Below, one piece after another: positions 1 to 6,872 of a stretch of DNA of 7,917 nucleotides. The translations under genes and the position numbers were made by a program. Below the pieces are notes generated by a model. It saw only the letters and a list, made by a program, of their open reading frames with translations. It was not told where the DNA came from and searched no databases. The DNA is from Actinomycetes bacterium (GTDB taxonomy: Bacteria > Actinomycetota > Acidimicrobiia > Acidimicrobiales > Acidimicrobiaceae): positions 1 through 7,917 of the forward strand of contig JAKBSX010000103.1 in the NCBI GenBank assembly GCA_021844725.1, given 5' to 3'. Position 1 is the first letter of the stretch. Every line of letters starts with the position of its first letter.

Positions 1-424
1 GACTGAGAAGAAGGATGAAAGGAAAGTAGATGGCGACCAGCTTCTGGGCATTGATACTCGCATCTCGGTAATTACTCGAGACCTTTGAAAAGTCACTGCT
101 GTTCTTCGCCTGTCTCCTGAAAGCTTGGGCTACGCGCACCCCTGAAAGTCCCTCCTGAAGGTTCGCGTTCACTTCGGCGATACGCTCTCGGGCGATCGAG
201 TAGGCGGCACTGGACGCCCTCTGATACCAAATCGTCGCCAAAGCAAGAGGAGGAATGACGGCAAAGGCGTAGAGAGTCAGCTTCGGACTCATCACCATTA
301 GTGCTATCGCTATGCCGACAAAGCTCAAGATGCTTACCAATGCGTTGATCAGCCCTGTCTGGAGCAGGTTCGAAAGTGCGTCGACATCCGTGGTCATCCT
401 GGTCATTATTCGGCCACCCATCTC
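1..424 (-). CDS. ABC exporter, second half: middle of transmembrane domain (internal fragment)
   Basis: Reading the minus strand from 424 gives 141 codons with no stop. They begin EMGGRIMTRMTTDVDALS, the conserved stretch after TM2 and the first coupling region of type IV (MsbA-like) ABC exporters. Two hydrophobic spans follow (roughly positions 360-310 and 300-240), then a basic helix ending in VNANLQEGLSGVRVAQAF, the usual start of the second intracellular region. There is no start, stop or ATPase domain, so it is an internal piece. Its upstream part is found inverted at 423-1455 on the plus strand and its downstream part at 7898-6873 on the minus strand. Both connections are in frame: the first through a 13-bp inverted repeat, the second through a 39-bp direct repeat. 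The family assignment is firm. That the three pieces are one gene is inference, supported by frame and family order. What the exporter transports is unknown. Confidence 0.85.
2..40. repeat. 39-bp direct repeat at contig ends, left copy
   Basis: Identical to 7860-7898. Both copies lie in the same reading frame of the ABC exporter on the minus strand (LVAIYFPFILLLS). The match stops at base 1 (G against C at 7859) and at 41. It is the overlap that links the 1-424 fragment to the 6873-7898 fragment. Confidence 0.95.
412..424. repeat. 13-bp inverted repeat, left copy, at rearrangement joint 1
   Basis: GGCCACCCATCTC is the exact reverse complement of 1443-1455. It encodes EMGG on the minus strand and marks the point where minus-strand ABC transmembrane sequence (below 424) abuts plus-strand ABC ATPase sequence (above about 423). 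Matching ends at 411 and at 425. Confidence 0.95.
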
Positions 425-1455
425 TGACACGATCAGAGCCAATATCGCCTACGGCAAGCCGGATGCGACTCTAGAGATGGTCGAGAATGCCGCCAAGATG
501 GCTGGAGCTCAAAGGTTCATCTCTGAGTTCGAAAAAGGTTACGAGACAGTCGTCGGCGAGCGGGGATTGACACTCTCCGGAGGCCAACGGCAGAGGGTCG
601 CGCTTGCCAGAGCCCTTATTACCAACCCCTCGATTCTGCTCCTCGACGACGCCACTTCGGCAGTGGACGCGGTCACCGAGTCGGAGATCAACCAGGCTCT
701 ATCGCTGTTCAAGGCCAACAAGACCGTCATTCTGATTGCCCACAGGCGCTCGAGCCTTGCACTTGCTGACCGCATAGTCCTGATCGACAAGGGCAGCGTC
801 GTCGCAGAGGGAAATCATGAAGATCTCATGGCGACCTCCTCTTTATACAGAGCTCTCTTTGACGGTGAGGCGGAATCACTGAACGAGAATGTCCCGGAAC
901 CGCTAGGTGTGGCCCAGCCTTCCGCGATACCCAATGGTGGGGTCGCGGTGTCGAGCCCAGTTGTCCAGAGGATATCCATGCCCCGCGGTGGAGGGGGAGG
1001 CGGCAAGGGAATGATGGGGGTCGCTCTCACGGCCACCCCAGAGCTGCTGGCGGCGCTGGACAAGCTGCCGGTTGCAAATGACGAGCATGGGGTTGATCTG
1101 GACGACCAGGCGAAGTTTCGAAGCCGGTTTTCGCTTCGCGAACTTGCAAGACCGTTTCGCTTTGCATTTATTGTTGGGTTTCTTCTGGTGGCTATCGACA
1201 CCGGTCTCACAGTTATCGGGCCTGTCTTCACCAAAACAGGTATCGACTCCGGTGTTCTGGCAGGTTCGAAGACGGTTCTCATGCTCGCATTTGGGGGTTT
1301 CCTTCTGTCTGCCGTAGCAGATTTGTTCGTGATGTGGGGAGAGAATTACGTCACGGGACGCACTGCTGAACGCCTGTTGCTCGCCTTGAGAGTCCGGATC
1401 TTCTCGCATCTGCAAAGGCTTGGAATGGACTTCTATGAGTCTGAGATGGGTGGCC
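423..1455 (+). CDS. Fused ABC exporter: C-terminal part of first ATPase domain, linker, start of second membrane domain (partial)
   Basis: The recognisable protein starts at SDTIRANIAYG (from about 423), the segment just after the Q-loop of an ABC ATPase, so Walker A and the first membrane domain are missing. The signature LSGGQRQ is at 573-593. Walker B is SILLLDDATS with aspartate at 648-650 where a catalytic glutamate is usual. The H-loop histidine is at 741-743. After RALFDGE a Pro/Ser/Gly-rich linker with a run of six glycines (about 984-1001) runs without a stop into a second exporter half. That half has a helix near 1150-1210, another near 1280-1335, and then LRVRIFSHLQRLGMDFYESEMGG. 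At 1455 the family resemblance ends abruptly and the sequence becomes antisense radical SAM gene. The open frame favours a TMD-NBD-TMD-NBD fusion. ATG 978, with AGAGG six bases upstream, is a possible internal start if these are two genes. An open frame at 312-422 only crosses antisense DNA and is not counted. Confidence 0.85.
1443..1455. repeat. 13-bp inverted repeat, right copy, at rearrangement joint 2
   Basis: GAGATGGGTGGCC is the exact reverse complement of 412-424. It encodes EMGG on the plus strand. Just beyond it the ABC exporter reading stops making sense and the minus-strand radical SAM gene begins. Swapping the orientation of the enclosed 1,018 bases would join EMGG to the expected RIMTRMTTDVD continuation. 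Confidence 0.95.
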
Positions 1456-2948
1456 TCATACTTGAGATCGTTCAACGCAGCCCCCACCTCGTAAGTCACC
1501 GAAACTATCTCATCTCTGCTCATCCAGTCCGTCCAATATGAGAGCATCTCCCTCCAAGTCGGACCGAGTAGCGCCATGCGATGCTCCTCCAAGGTGGTAA
1601 AACGACGATGGTACCCCAGTTCATGCCGTTCGAAAGCCCTACTGCCAGGATCAAGGAACGGGCCGAGTGGAGCCACGTAGAACTGAAGGCGGGGGTCGGC
1701 ACCAAAACGATCTACCAGATACCGGCAGTAGTCGATGGTGGAACGAGCTGAAGCCGCATCCTGACCCGGTAAGCCAACCATGAAGAACAGATCAAGCTTG
1801 CCGCAACGTTGAAGAAGCGCTGCCTCTAGGGTCTTCTCCAGAACCTCATTGGAGACCGGGAATTTGCCGTTCATCTTGCGGATCTTGGGATCGGGAGATT
1901 CAATAGTTATCTGCAGGCTCCACTCTTTCGTCGAGTCTCTAACCATGGAGAAGAAGTCAGAGTCTGCCGGATAGAAGAGTTCTATCACGAGTTCGTTCGA
2001 GATTTTTGCCGACTTGAAAAGTCCGAAGAAGCGCTGGGCTCTTGGAACACCCCCTATGCGTGGATCGTGCACCATGAATATCGGAGCTTTGGAGAAAGTT
2101 GCTATCCGTTTCGCGTCAGAGACAAGCTTCTCAGGAGAACGCATTGCGGCAGATGACCGACCTGTCACCATTGCGTATCCCGATCGTGAACCGCCACAAA
2201 TTGCACAGTTATAGGTACAACCACGAGAGTTCAGCAACATGGTCGATGGATACCTTAGCCATTCAACGTAAGGAAGGAAGTCTTCCAAAGTCTGATATTT
2301 GAATATGGCATGGGTCATAAAGTTATAGGCCGGCACATCGATCCAGTTTAAATCCGCTGGGATAAAGCTAAGCGGGTTCACGACAACAGTGCCGTCCGGT
2401 CGCTTCCAAGTGAGGTTCTCAACGGTCTCAAGCCGCCCCCCCTCCCTCAAGGCCTGGAGAAGCTGACGACAGGGCTCCTCGGCGGAGTCCCCCCTTATCA
2501 CGAAGTCAATTGAGGGATTTTCTATCAGCTCTTCATGAAAGTAGCTGGCAGATAGGCCACCTACCAGGACTTTTGCCTCAGGATGCACCTTCTTGACCAG
2601 TTCTGCGATGCCGAGTGCCCCATTTGCGTGGGGAAGCCAGTGCAGATCTATCCCGAACAGATCCGAGTCGAACGCCCCGATATGGGCCGCAACGTCGAAC
2701 TCGGGCTCCCGGAGCATCCTCAGCGCGAGATTCGCGATCCTGATGTTGTAGTTGTTAGCCTCGAGATAGCTGGCGATGCTTGTCAGGCCGATTGGGTACA
2801 TCTCGAATTCGTCCGTTGATGGGATGACATCCGCCAGCGGGCCTTGGAGGATGACCTCTTTTCGAAAGTCCCATACAGACGGGGCGTGGAGCAGGACCAT
2901 GTCAGGGCCAAATGTCCGCTTTAGGGCCTTGCGCAACTGACCAATCAT
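1456..2948 (-). CDS. B12-binding domain radical SAM protein, 3' end missing
   Basis: About 497 residues from ATG 2948. The N-terminal part (about 15-190) looks like a cobalamin-binding Rossmann domain: PIGLTSIASYLE near 52-63, GIDLHWLPHANG at 99-110, and VLVGGLSASYF at 127-137. The usual DxHxxG cobalt-ligand motif is not present in exact form. The radical SAM core follows, with CTYNCAIC at 244-251 supplying the three cysteines (C244, C248, C251) of the CxxxCxxC iron-sulfur site, then ITIESPDPKIRK at 348-358 and FFMVGLPGQD at 388-397, typical barrel strands. The architecture resembles B12/radical SAM proteins of unknown function such as the Ta0216-type family (from memory). The reaction is unknown; methyl transfer or rearrangement are family possibilities. 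ATG 2948 is preferred over GTG 2951 because it overlaps the TGA of the small gene upstream (TGATG). The frame stays open to 903, but below 1456 it is antisense to the ABC gene, so the true C-terminus is lost at the joint. Confidence 0.85.
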
Positions 2949-3103
2949 CACTTTTTCGCCACGCCGAATCCGGAACTGTTCACGGTCACGAACTCGAGCA
3001 GCATAGAGCCTCTATTCGGCGGGGCAAAGGTGGAAGTTTGATCGTCTTTTGAGTGCCGCTCTCTTCCAAGGGGTGTTGCAGGCTCGAGTTCCTCTGGCTT
3101 CAT
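2948..3103 (-). CDS. 51-residue small protein coupled to the radical SAM gene
   Basis: An ATG at 3103 is preceded by a near-perfect ribosome binding site (AAGGAGAG, 3114-3107, core five bases from the ATG). The frame encodes 51 residues from MKPEELEP to GFGVAKK. Its TGA overlaps the ATG of the radical SAM gene as TGATG, an arrangement that usually means translational coupling. The first half is polar and charged; the second (residues 33-48) is more hydrophobic with Gly, Ser and Asn. It has no cysteine, no predicted membrane span and no signal peptide. I do not recognise a family. It could be a small partner subunit, a peptide substrate of the radical SAM enzyme (RiPP-like), or a leader peptide. 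The strong ribosome binding site and overlap support it being translated; the function is open. An in-frame extension upstream to 3193 lacks a ribosome binding site. Confidence 0.6.
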   Translation of the reverse strand: MKPEELEPATPLGRERHSKDDQTSTFAPPNRGSMLLEFVTVNSSGFGVAKK

Positions 3104-3106
3104 CTG

Positions 3107-3114
3107 CTCTCCTT
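3107..3114 (-). promoter_or_regulatory. Strong ribosome binding site of the 51-residue gene
   Basis: On the minus strand this reads AAGGAGAG, followed by CAG and ATG (3103-3101). It is the best Shine-Dalgarno match seen in the window and decides the start of the small gene. Confidence 0.75.
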
Positions 3115-3197
3115 CGGCTCTTGGTTGGCTGCCATCTATTTGCCATGTTGCCGAACCGGCATGAGGCCGAATGCGTCGATTCACTACAACCAATCAA

Positions 3198-3227
3198 ATT
3201 CTAGAGCTGGGATGGCACCGTAGACAA
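3198..3227 (-). promoter_or_regulatory. Candidate sigma-70-type promoter for the small gene and radical SAM gene
   Basis: On the minus strand TTGTCT (3227-3222) and TAGAAT (3203-3198) are separated by 18 bases. The -10 matches TATAAT at five of six positions and the -35 matches TTGACA at four of six. Transcription would begin near 3190, giving a leader of about 87 bases. The 190-base gap after imuB (3104-3293) otherwise holds no gene I can support and no convincing terminator. The prediction is by eye only. Confidence 0.4.
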
Positions 3228-3293
3228 GGGTCATTTGGCGCTGAGAGTTCGATCTCACTTCAAGTAAATGTATACTTTTGGCAATAAGAATGG

Positions 3294-4976
3294 TCAGTCG
3301 TATGAGCCCTCTGCGAACCATCTGCCGTTTGAACTTTTGACTAGCAGGGCGCCCATCTCATCAGTAACTATCTGGATTCTGGCCCCTTTTGTTGAATGCT
3401 CTGGATACCACCACCTCTCCATCATCGGCCAGAGGGAGGACCACTCCAAGACTCTCACCCTTTTACCAGAACTCTCAACTCTCATCCAGTAGGGCTCTCC
3501 GCTCAGAAAGACATTCGCCGATACGCTTATCAAAGTACCCTCCTTGGTCAAGAGCAAGATCTCCACCTCTGGATCAAAACAGATAGCCGGAGACGCACTT
3601 AGTAACCTCCCCGGCCAAGGAGGTCTCTCTCCTGCCTTTTGATCCATCGGTTCATCGAGATCAAAGAGATGGAGCTGCCATGGCACCATTTCAACACTTT
3701 CCTTTGGAGTCCTAGATACTTTTATCTTTGCGATAGACGACCTCTTGCCGACAATTGCGTCGACTCTTGAAAGTGCCTGGGAAACCTTGGCCACAGATGA
3801 CCTTTCGCTACCGTCAAGATCAAGCTGAATTCTCAAGGCTGATACGACCCTTTGCGGCTGCAGCTCAACAGTCTCTACACCAGCCGAGGGAGCAAACCTC
3901 GGATCTGTAGACCATGATTCGAGCTGCCACCTGATGCGCTCCAAAAGGAGCTGAGCCGACAATCCATCCTTTACACCCCAATCCCTGACAGACTCCTCTC
4001 CATTTTCGCTCATAAGACGAACTCGCATGATCTGACAGAGGTATCCGCTTTCCAAAAGATGGCTCAGCATCTCCTCCACCCTTGCCTTGCATGCAAAGAC
4101 GACTGATGAAGCAAACTCCAAAGGCTCCGGCAATTCGATCTTCTGGGTGAGGTCCTCTTTGATCTCAGCAGCCTCCAGCGAAGATGTATCCAGTCCTCCA
4201 GCCATCCTGTGCAAGAGTGCCCCTCTGTATCCAAACCTCTCCAATACCAGATCGAAATCAAGATCTGCAAACTCGCCCAAAGAGCGCACCCCCAGACGAT
4301 CAAGAGTATCGGCAATCTTACGGTCGGGTAGTTCCCTGATCGGAAGTGGAGCCAGAAAAGATCCGCTCCTGCCCGGAGGAATCAGAAGCGAGTTCCTGGC
4401 CGCTATCTTGGCCGTAAAGATACCATCGGCGATGGAGACGCCAAAAGAAAAGACCGAGCCTTCAGCAAAGAGATCGGCTGCACGATTTAGCAGTTCCCGG
4501 GCTGGGGGAAAAACCTCTACAATCTGGTCCTCCATCGCCTTCCTAACCTCTAAGGCAAGTCTCTCCTCGCCTCCAAAATATCTGGAAGGACCCCTGGCAT
4601 TAGTGCCACAAACTCCGATGTCAACGATCTCGATCAAAGGAGAGAACCGTTCCAAGACATTGGCTATCTTGGCGAACAAGCCGCCCTGATCGATAGCATC
4701 GACAGAGATCACCTGCAAGCCGGTTACGGCAGATGTAGCTGCTCTTACCCTGTCTCCCGCTCTGACTCCAGCTCTGAAAGCCTTTGGCGATACATCGGTC
4801 ACTACTCCATTTCCTGCCACTACGGCCAAAGGATCGATCCCCCCTGATCCAGCAGATATGAAAGGCCAGTAGAAAAAATCAACCAGAAGCACTCTTGGAG
4901 CTACCTGATGCTCAATGGAGTCGAACAACGAATAACTGGGGCGGCGAAGCTTTACTTGGGGAATCTTCTTAGACAT
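3294..4976 (-). CDS. imuB: ImuB, catalytically inactive Y-family polymerase homologue
   Basis: 560 residues. ImuB is an adaptor for mutagenic translesion synthesis that brings DnaE2 and ImuA' to the sliding clamp. The N-terminal palm keeps one aspartate (D33 in LLVDFFYWP). The region equivalent to the SxDE motif reads EIVDIGVCG (116-124), with D119 but no following glutamate, so polymerase activity is unlikely, as known for ImuB proteins. A thumb-like helix-hairpin-helix region lies around residues 212-255 (ELPDRKIADTLDRLGVRSLG), followed by a little-finger-like region to about 390. QLHLF at 434-438 fits the QLxLF beta-clamp-binding motif. The C-terminus (RWWYPE... WFAEGSYD) has the W-rich tail seen in ImuB. 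It lies 10 bases after imuA', and its ribosome binding site AAAGGTG (4988-4982) overlaps the imuA' stop codon, so the two are probably coupled and share the LexA-controlled promoter. The dnaE2 gene is not seen. Confidence 0.9.
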   Translation of the reverse strand: MSKKIPQVKLRRPSYSLFDSIEHQVAPRVLLVDFFYWPFISAGSGGIDPLAVVAGNGVVTDVSPKAFRAGVRAGDRVRAATSAVTGLQVISVDAIDQGGLFAKIANVLERFSPLIEIVDIGVCGTNARGPSRYFGGEERLALEVRKAMEDQIVEVFPPARELLNRAADLFAEGSVFSFGVSIADGIFTAKIAARNSLLIPPGRSGSFLAPLPIRELPDRKIADTLDRLGVRSLGEFADLDFDLVLERFGYRGALLHRMAGGLDTSSLEAAEIKEDLTQKIELPEPLEFASSVVFACKARVEEMLSHLLESGYLCQIMRVRLMSENGEESVRDWGVKDGLSAQLLLERIRWQLESWSTDPRFAPSAGVETVELQPQRVVSALRIQLDLDGSERSSVAKVSQALSRVDAIVGKRSSIAKIKVSRTPKESVEMVPWQLHLFDLDEPMDQKAGERPPWPGRLLSASPAICFDPEVEILLLTKEGTLISVSANVFLSGEPYWMRVESSGKRVRVLEWSSLWPMMERWWYPEHSTKGARIQIVTDEMGALLVKSSNGRWFAEGSYD

Positions 4977-4981
4977 AAAAA

Positions 4982-4988
4982 CACCTTT
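4982..4988 (-). promoter_or_regulatory. Ribosome binding site of imuB overlapping the imuA' stop
   Basis: AAAGGTG on the minus strand, five bases before the imuB ATG (4976), shares two bases with the imuA' TAA (4989-4987). This suggests ribosomes finishing imuA' help start imuB. Confidence 0.6.
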
Positions 4989-5640
4989 AAATGGAGACTG
5001 CTATGCTCCTCGTCGCCCCACCCCGCCTACTACCCAGTGAAAGAGATAGCCTACGTTCCTTTATAAAACCGCTGCCCCTATCCAAGCCGGTAAAGCCAGA
5101 TATTGAAGAGCTGATCCAGTAGTCATAAGAGCCGGGCCACAGCCCTCTGCCACGTGTGCCTGTGATATCACAACCCTGCTGGACAATAGCAATGATCGAC
5201 TTGTTCACCCTGACCCTGGATGTGAGGTTGCGAGCCTGGGAGGAAGAGATGAACCTTGGATTTGCAATAGCAACGACCCGGAAAGCCTCTGTAAGCACTG
5301 CGACAACCTGAGCTAGATCTCTCCCCGGATCAGGAACGGATACAACTTTTCCAAGATCCACGCCCTTCTCGAAAGCAGCAAGAAAACCCAGATTCTCGAA
5401 ACCCACCAAGGCGCTCCAGTTCCTTCGAATGCCGCCAGAAGATAGGAACTCAAAAACAGCTGATGTCGCCCCCGAGTTCGATTCACCTTCAAACAAGACA
5501 ACCGACCCCAACTGGATTCTGCCCAATGGAAATATCTGTGCCAGAGAGCCACCCAGTTCCACATACCTCTCACTAGCCAAAAGCTGAGGAGATACGAATC
5601 TCGATAGATGACTGATCGATTTTTCAACAGCGATATCCAT
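4987..5640 (-). CDS. imuA': ImuA'-like RecA-fold protein of the mutasome operon
   Basis: 217 residues, immediately upstream of imuB and in the position of the mycobacterial ImuA' (Rv3395c-type) gene. The fold is RecA-like: the region LGRIQLGSVVLFEGESNSG (39-57) aligns with the RecA strand leading into Walker A. The P-loop itself is degenerate: GESNSGATS (52-60) has alanine where the nucleotide-binding lysine of GKT/S is expected. Later strands are VVAIANPRF (122-130) and SIIAIVQQG (148-156), the latter resembling a Walker-B-position strand without an acidic end. The C-terminus is basic (RRGGATRS). The known role of the family is as an accessory partner of ImuB and DnaE2 in damage-induced mutagenesis. 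The start at ATG 5640 has no Shine-Dalgarno but lies six bases after a TANNNT element, fitting leaderless translation. Assignment rests mostly on synteny with imuB, the LexA box and the RecA-like pattern. Confidence 0.8.
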   Translation of the reverse strand: MDIAVEKSISHLSRFVSPQLLASERYVELGGSLAQIFPLGRIQLGSVVLFEGESNSGATSAVFEFLSSGGIRRNWSALVGFENLGFLAAFEKGVDLGKVVSVPDPGRDLAQVVAVLTEAFRVVAIANPRFISSSQARNLTSRVRVNKSIIAIVQQGCDITGTRGRGLWPGSYDYWISSSISGFTGLDRGSGFIKERRLSLSLGSRRGGATRSIAVSI

Positions 5641-5646
5641 ATGACT

Positions 5647-5652
5647 AATTTA
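5647..5652 (-). promoter_or_regulatory. Candidate -10 element for leaderless imuA' transcript
   Basis: TAAATT on the minus strand fits the actinobacterial TANNNT -10 pattern. It is separated by six bases from the imuA' ATG, which would place the transcription start on or next to the start codon. This agrees with the missing ribosome binding site. No clear -35 is visible; that region is occupied by the LexA box. Confidence 0.5.
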
Positions 5653-5668
5653 TCGAACATATGTTCGA
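5653..5668. promoter_or_regulatory. LexA operator (SOS box)
   Basis: TCGAACATATGTTCGA is a perfect 16-bp palindrome containing CGAAC-N4-GTTCG, the LexA operator of actinobacteria and Gram-positive bacteria. It ends right next to the -10 candidate and lies 12 bases before the imuA' start, so bound LexA would block that promoter. It is also 49 bases before the divergent gene at 5718 and could affect that promoter too. Confidence 0.9.
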
Positions 5669-5717
5669 ATAGCCATACGGTAGATACAAAATTTTTGCAC
5701 ATCGGCAGTGGCAGAGG

Positions 5718-6860
5718 ATGAGCAAAATCATGAGGTCTGCTCTAATCATCACAAAATCAATAAACAGACGCCCAAAACAGAAAGCGAGAAAAATTACTGT
5801 TAGATTGAACCGAACAGGCAAGAGGACAAAACTACCATTGAGCTTTCCAGGCACGACAAGTCTAAGAACAATATGGCCTGGACTGATCACAGCAGCTGGA
5901 TTACTAACCATGGGACTAGCTCTTCACCTAACCCTCGCCACAGGCCGAAGCGCTGGCTACGCCAAGTCAGGAACCCTGAAACTCCCCCGAAATCCATCCA
6001 GTGGCAGCCACGCACCCATTCCAACACCCACCACAGTGCCTGTAACAACAACCTCTACAACAACGACAATCCCGATCCCAACTGAACCGGGAGGTGGCTA
6101 TACCTTCTACCCGGGGAAAAGGATCGTGGCCTTCTACGGTGCACCGGGAGGTGGCGGACTCGGAGTATTGGGCCAAAACTCTCCGGAAGCAATGTGGCCC
6201 AAGCTGATCGCCCAGCTTGCACCATACCAGCAGCCGACAACTCCAGTCATCCCCGCCTACGAACTAATCACATTCATAGCCCAAGGATCACCGCAGCCTA
6301 ACGGAACATACTCATCCAGACTGACAAATCAAACTATAAAGCAGTACCTCGATGTCGTACGGGAACACCACGGCCTGCTAATACTTGACATCCAGCCAGG
6401 CCGAGGAAACATCCTGGCGGATGCACAGACGCTGACCCCTTTTCTATCCCAACCTGACGTCGCCCTCGCCCTTGATCCTGAGTGGAAAGTGGGCTCCACA
6501 CAGGTCCCCGGACAGGTTATTGGCAGCACAACCGCTGACCAGATCAACCAGGTCTCGAACTGGCTGCAACAGCTGACAGTCTCAAACCACCTCCCACAGA
6601 AGCTTCTTCTGATACATCAGTTCAAAGCCTCGATGATCCAGAACAAAACTGAAGTCGTGCCCCAAACGGATCTAGCAATTATCTTCAATATGGATGGATT
6701 CGGAAGCTGGAAGGCCAAGACAAGCAGCTATAAGCTGCTGGCTCAAGACCCAAACTTCCCACTGGGCTTCAAACTCTTCTACAGACAGGATTCACCCCTG
6801 GAGGATCCCGCCGCTGTGATGGCGCTACAGCCCCAGCCCGTGATAGTGGAGTACGAATAA
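5718..6860 (+). CDS. Membrane-anchored extracellular protein of unknown function
   Basis: 380 residues. The first 50 are strongly basic (many Arg/Lys between 13 and 38), followed by one hydrophobic span (about 52-74), so it is probably a signal anchor with the rest outside. A Pro/Thr-rich linker (about 100-124, with runs of Thr) leads to a globular domain from about 128. This domain alternates predicted strands with acidic ends: YPGKRIVAFYGAP (131-143), VIPAYELITFIA (177-188), HGLLILDIQPGR (218-229), VALALDPEW (248-256), and later a strand ending IIFNMDGFGSW. The pattern suggests a TIM-barrel-like fold, and D224, D253 and E255 are candidate active-site acids. Similar proteins are, as far as I recall, uncharacterised in actinobacteria. 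A cell-wall or polysaccharide hydrolase role is only inference. The ATG at 5718 directly follows AGAGG; ATG 5730 in the same frame has better spacing to GAGG. It is transcribed away from imuA' and converges with the ABC gene, 12 bases apart. Confidence 0.8.
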   Translation: MSKIMRSALIITKSINRRPKQKARKITVRLNRTGKRTKLPLSFPGTTSLRTIWPGLITAAGLLTMGLALHLTLATGRSAGYAKSGTLKLPRNPSSGSHAPIPTPTTVPVTTTSTTTTIPIPTEPGGGYTFYPGKRIVAFYGAPGGGGLGVLGQNSPEAMWPKLIAQLAPYQQPTTPVIPAYELITFIAQGSPQPNGTYSSRLTNQTIKQYLDVVREHHGLLILDIQPGRGNILADAQTLTPFLSQPDVALALDPEWKVGSTQVPGQVIGSTTADQINQVSNWLQQLTVSNHLPQKLLLIHQFKASMIQNKTEVVPQTDLAIIFNMDGFGSWKAKTSSYKLLAQDPNFPLGFKLFYRQDSPLEDPAAVMALQPQPVIVEYE

Positions 6861-6872
6861 CCACCTGAACTG

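Noticed and set aside
815..1282. 155-codon open frame on the minus strand
   Set aside because: Antisense to the recognisable ABC linker and membrane domain; its proline run is the complement of the glycine linker.
425..1442. Invertible phase-variation element
   Set aside because: No recombinase gene is seen, the repeats are only 13 bp within coding sequence, and flipping still leaves a truncated ABC gene against the radical SAM gene. Kept as an alternative in the findings, but not annotated as a mobile element.
3104..3193. Upstream in-frame extension of the 51-residue gene
   Set aside because: No ribosome binding site at its start, whereas ATG 3103 has a near-ideal one.
3242..3257. Small hairpin (TGAGA, six-base loop, TCTCA) after imuB as a terminator
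   Set aside because: The stem is only five base pairs and no T-run follows on either strand.
4087..4689. 200-codon open frame on the plus strand inside imuB
   Set aside because: It is antisense to a gene with clear ImuB features, has a low-complexity Ser/Lys/Pro composition typical of antisense frames, and has no ribosome binding site.
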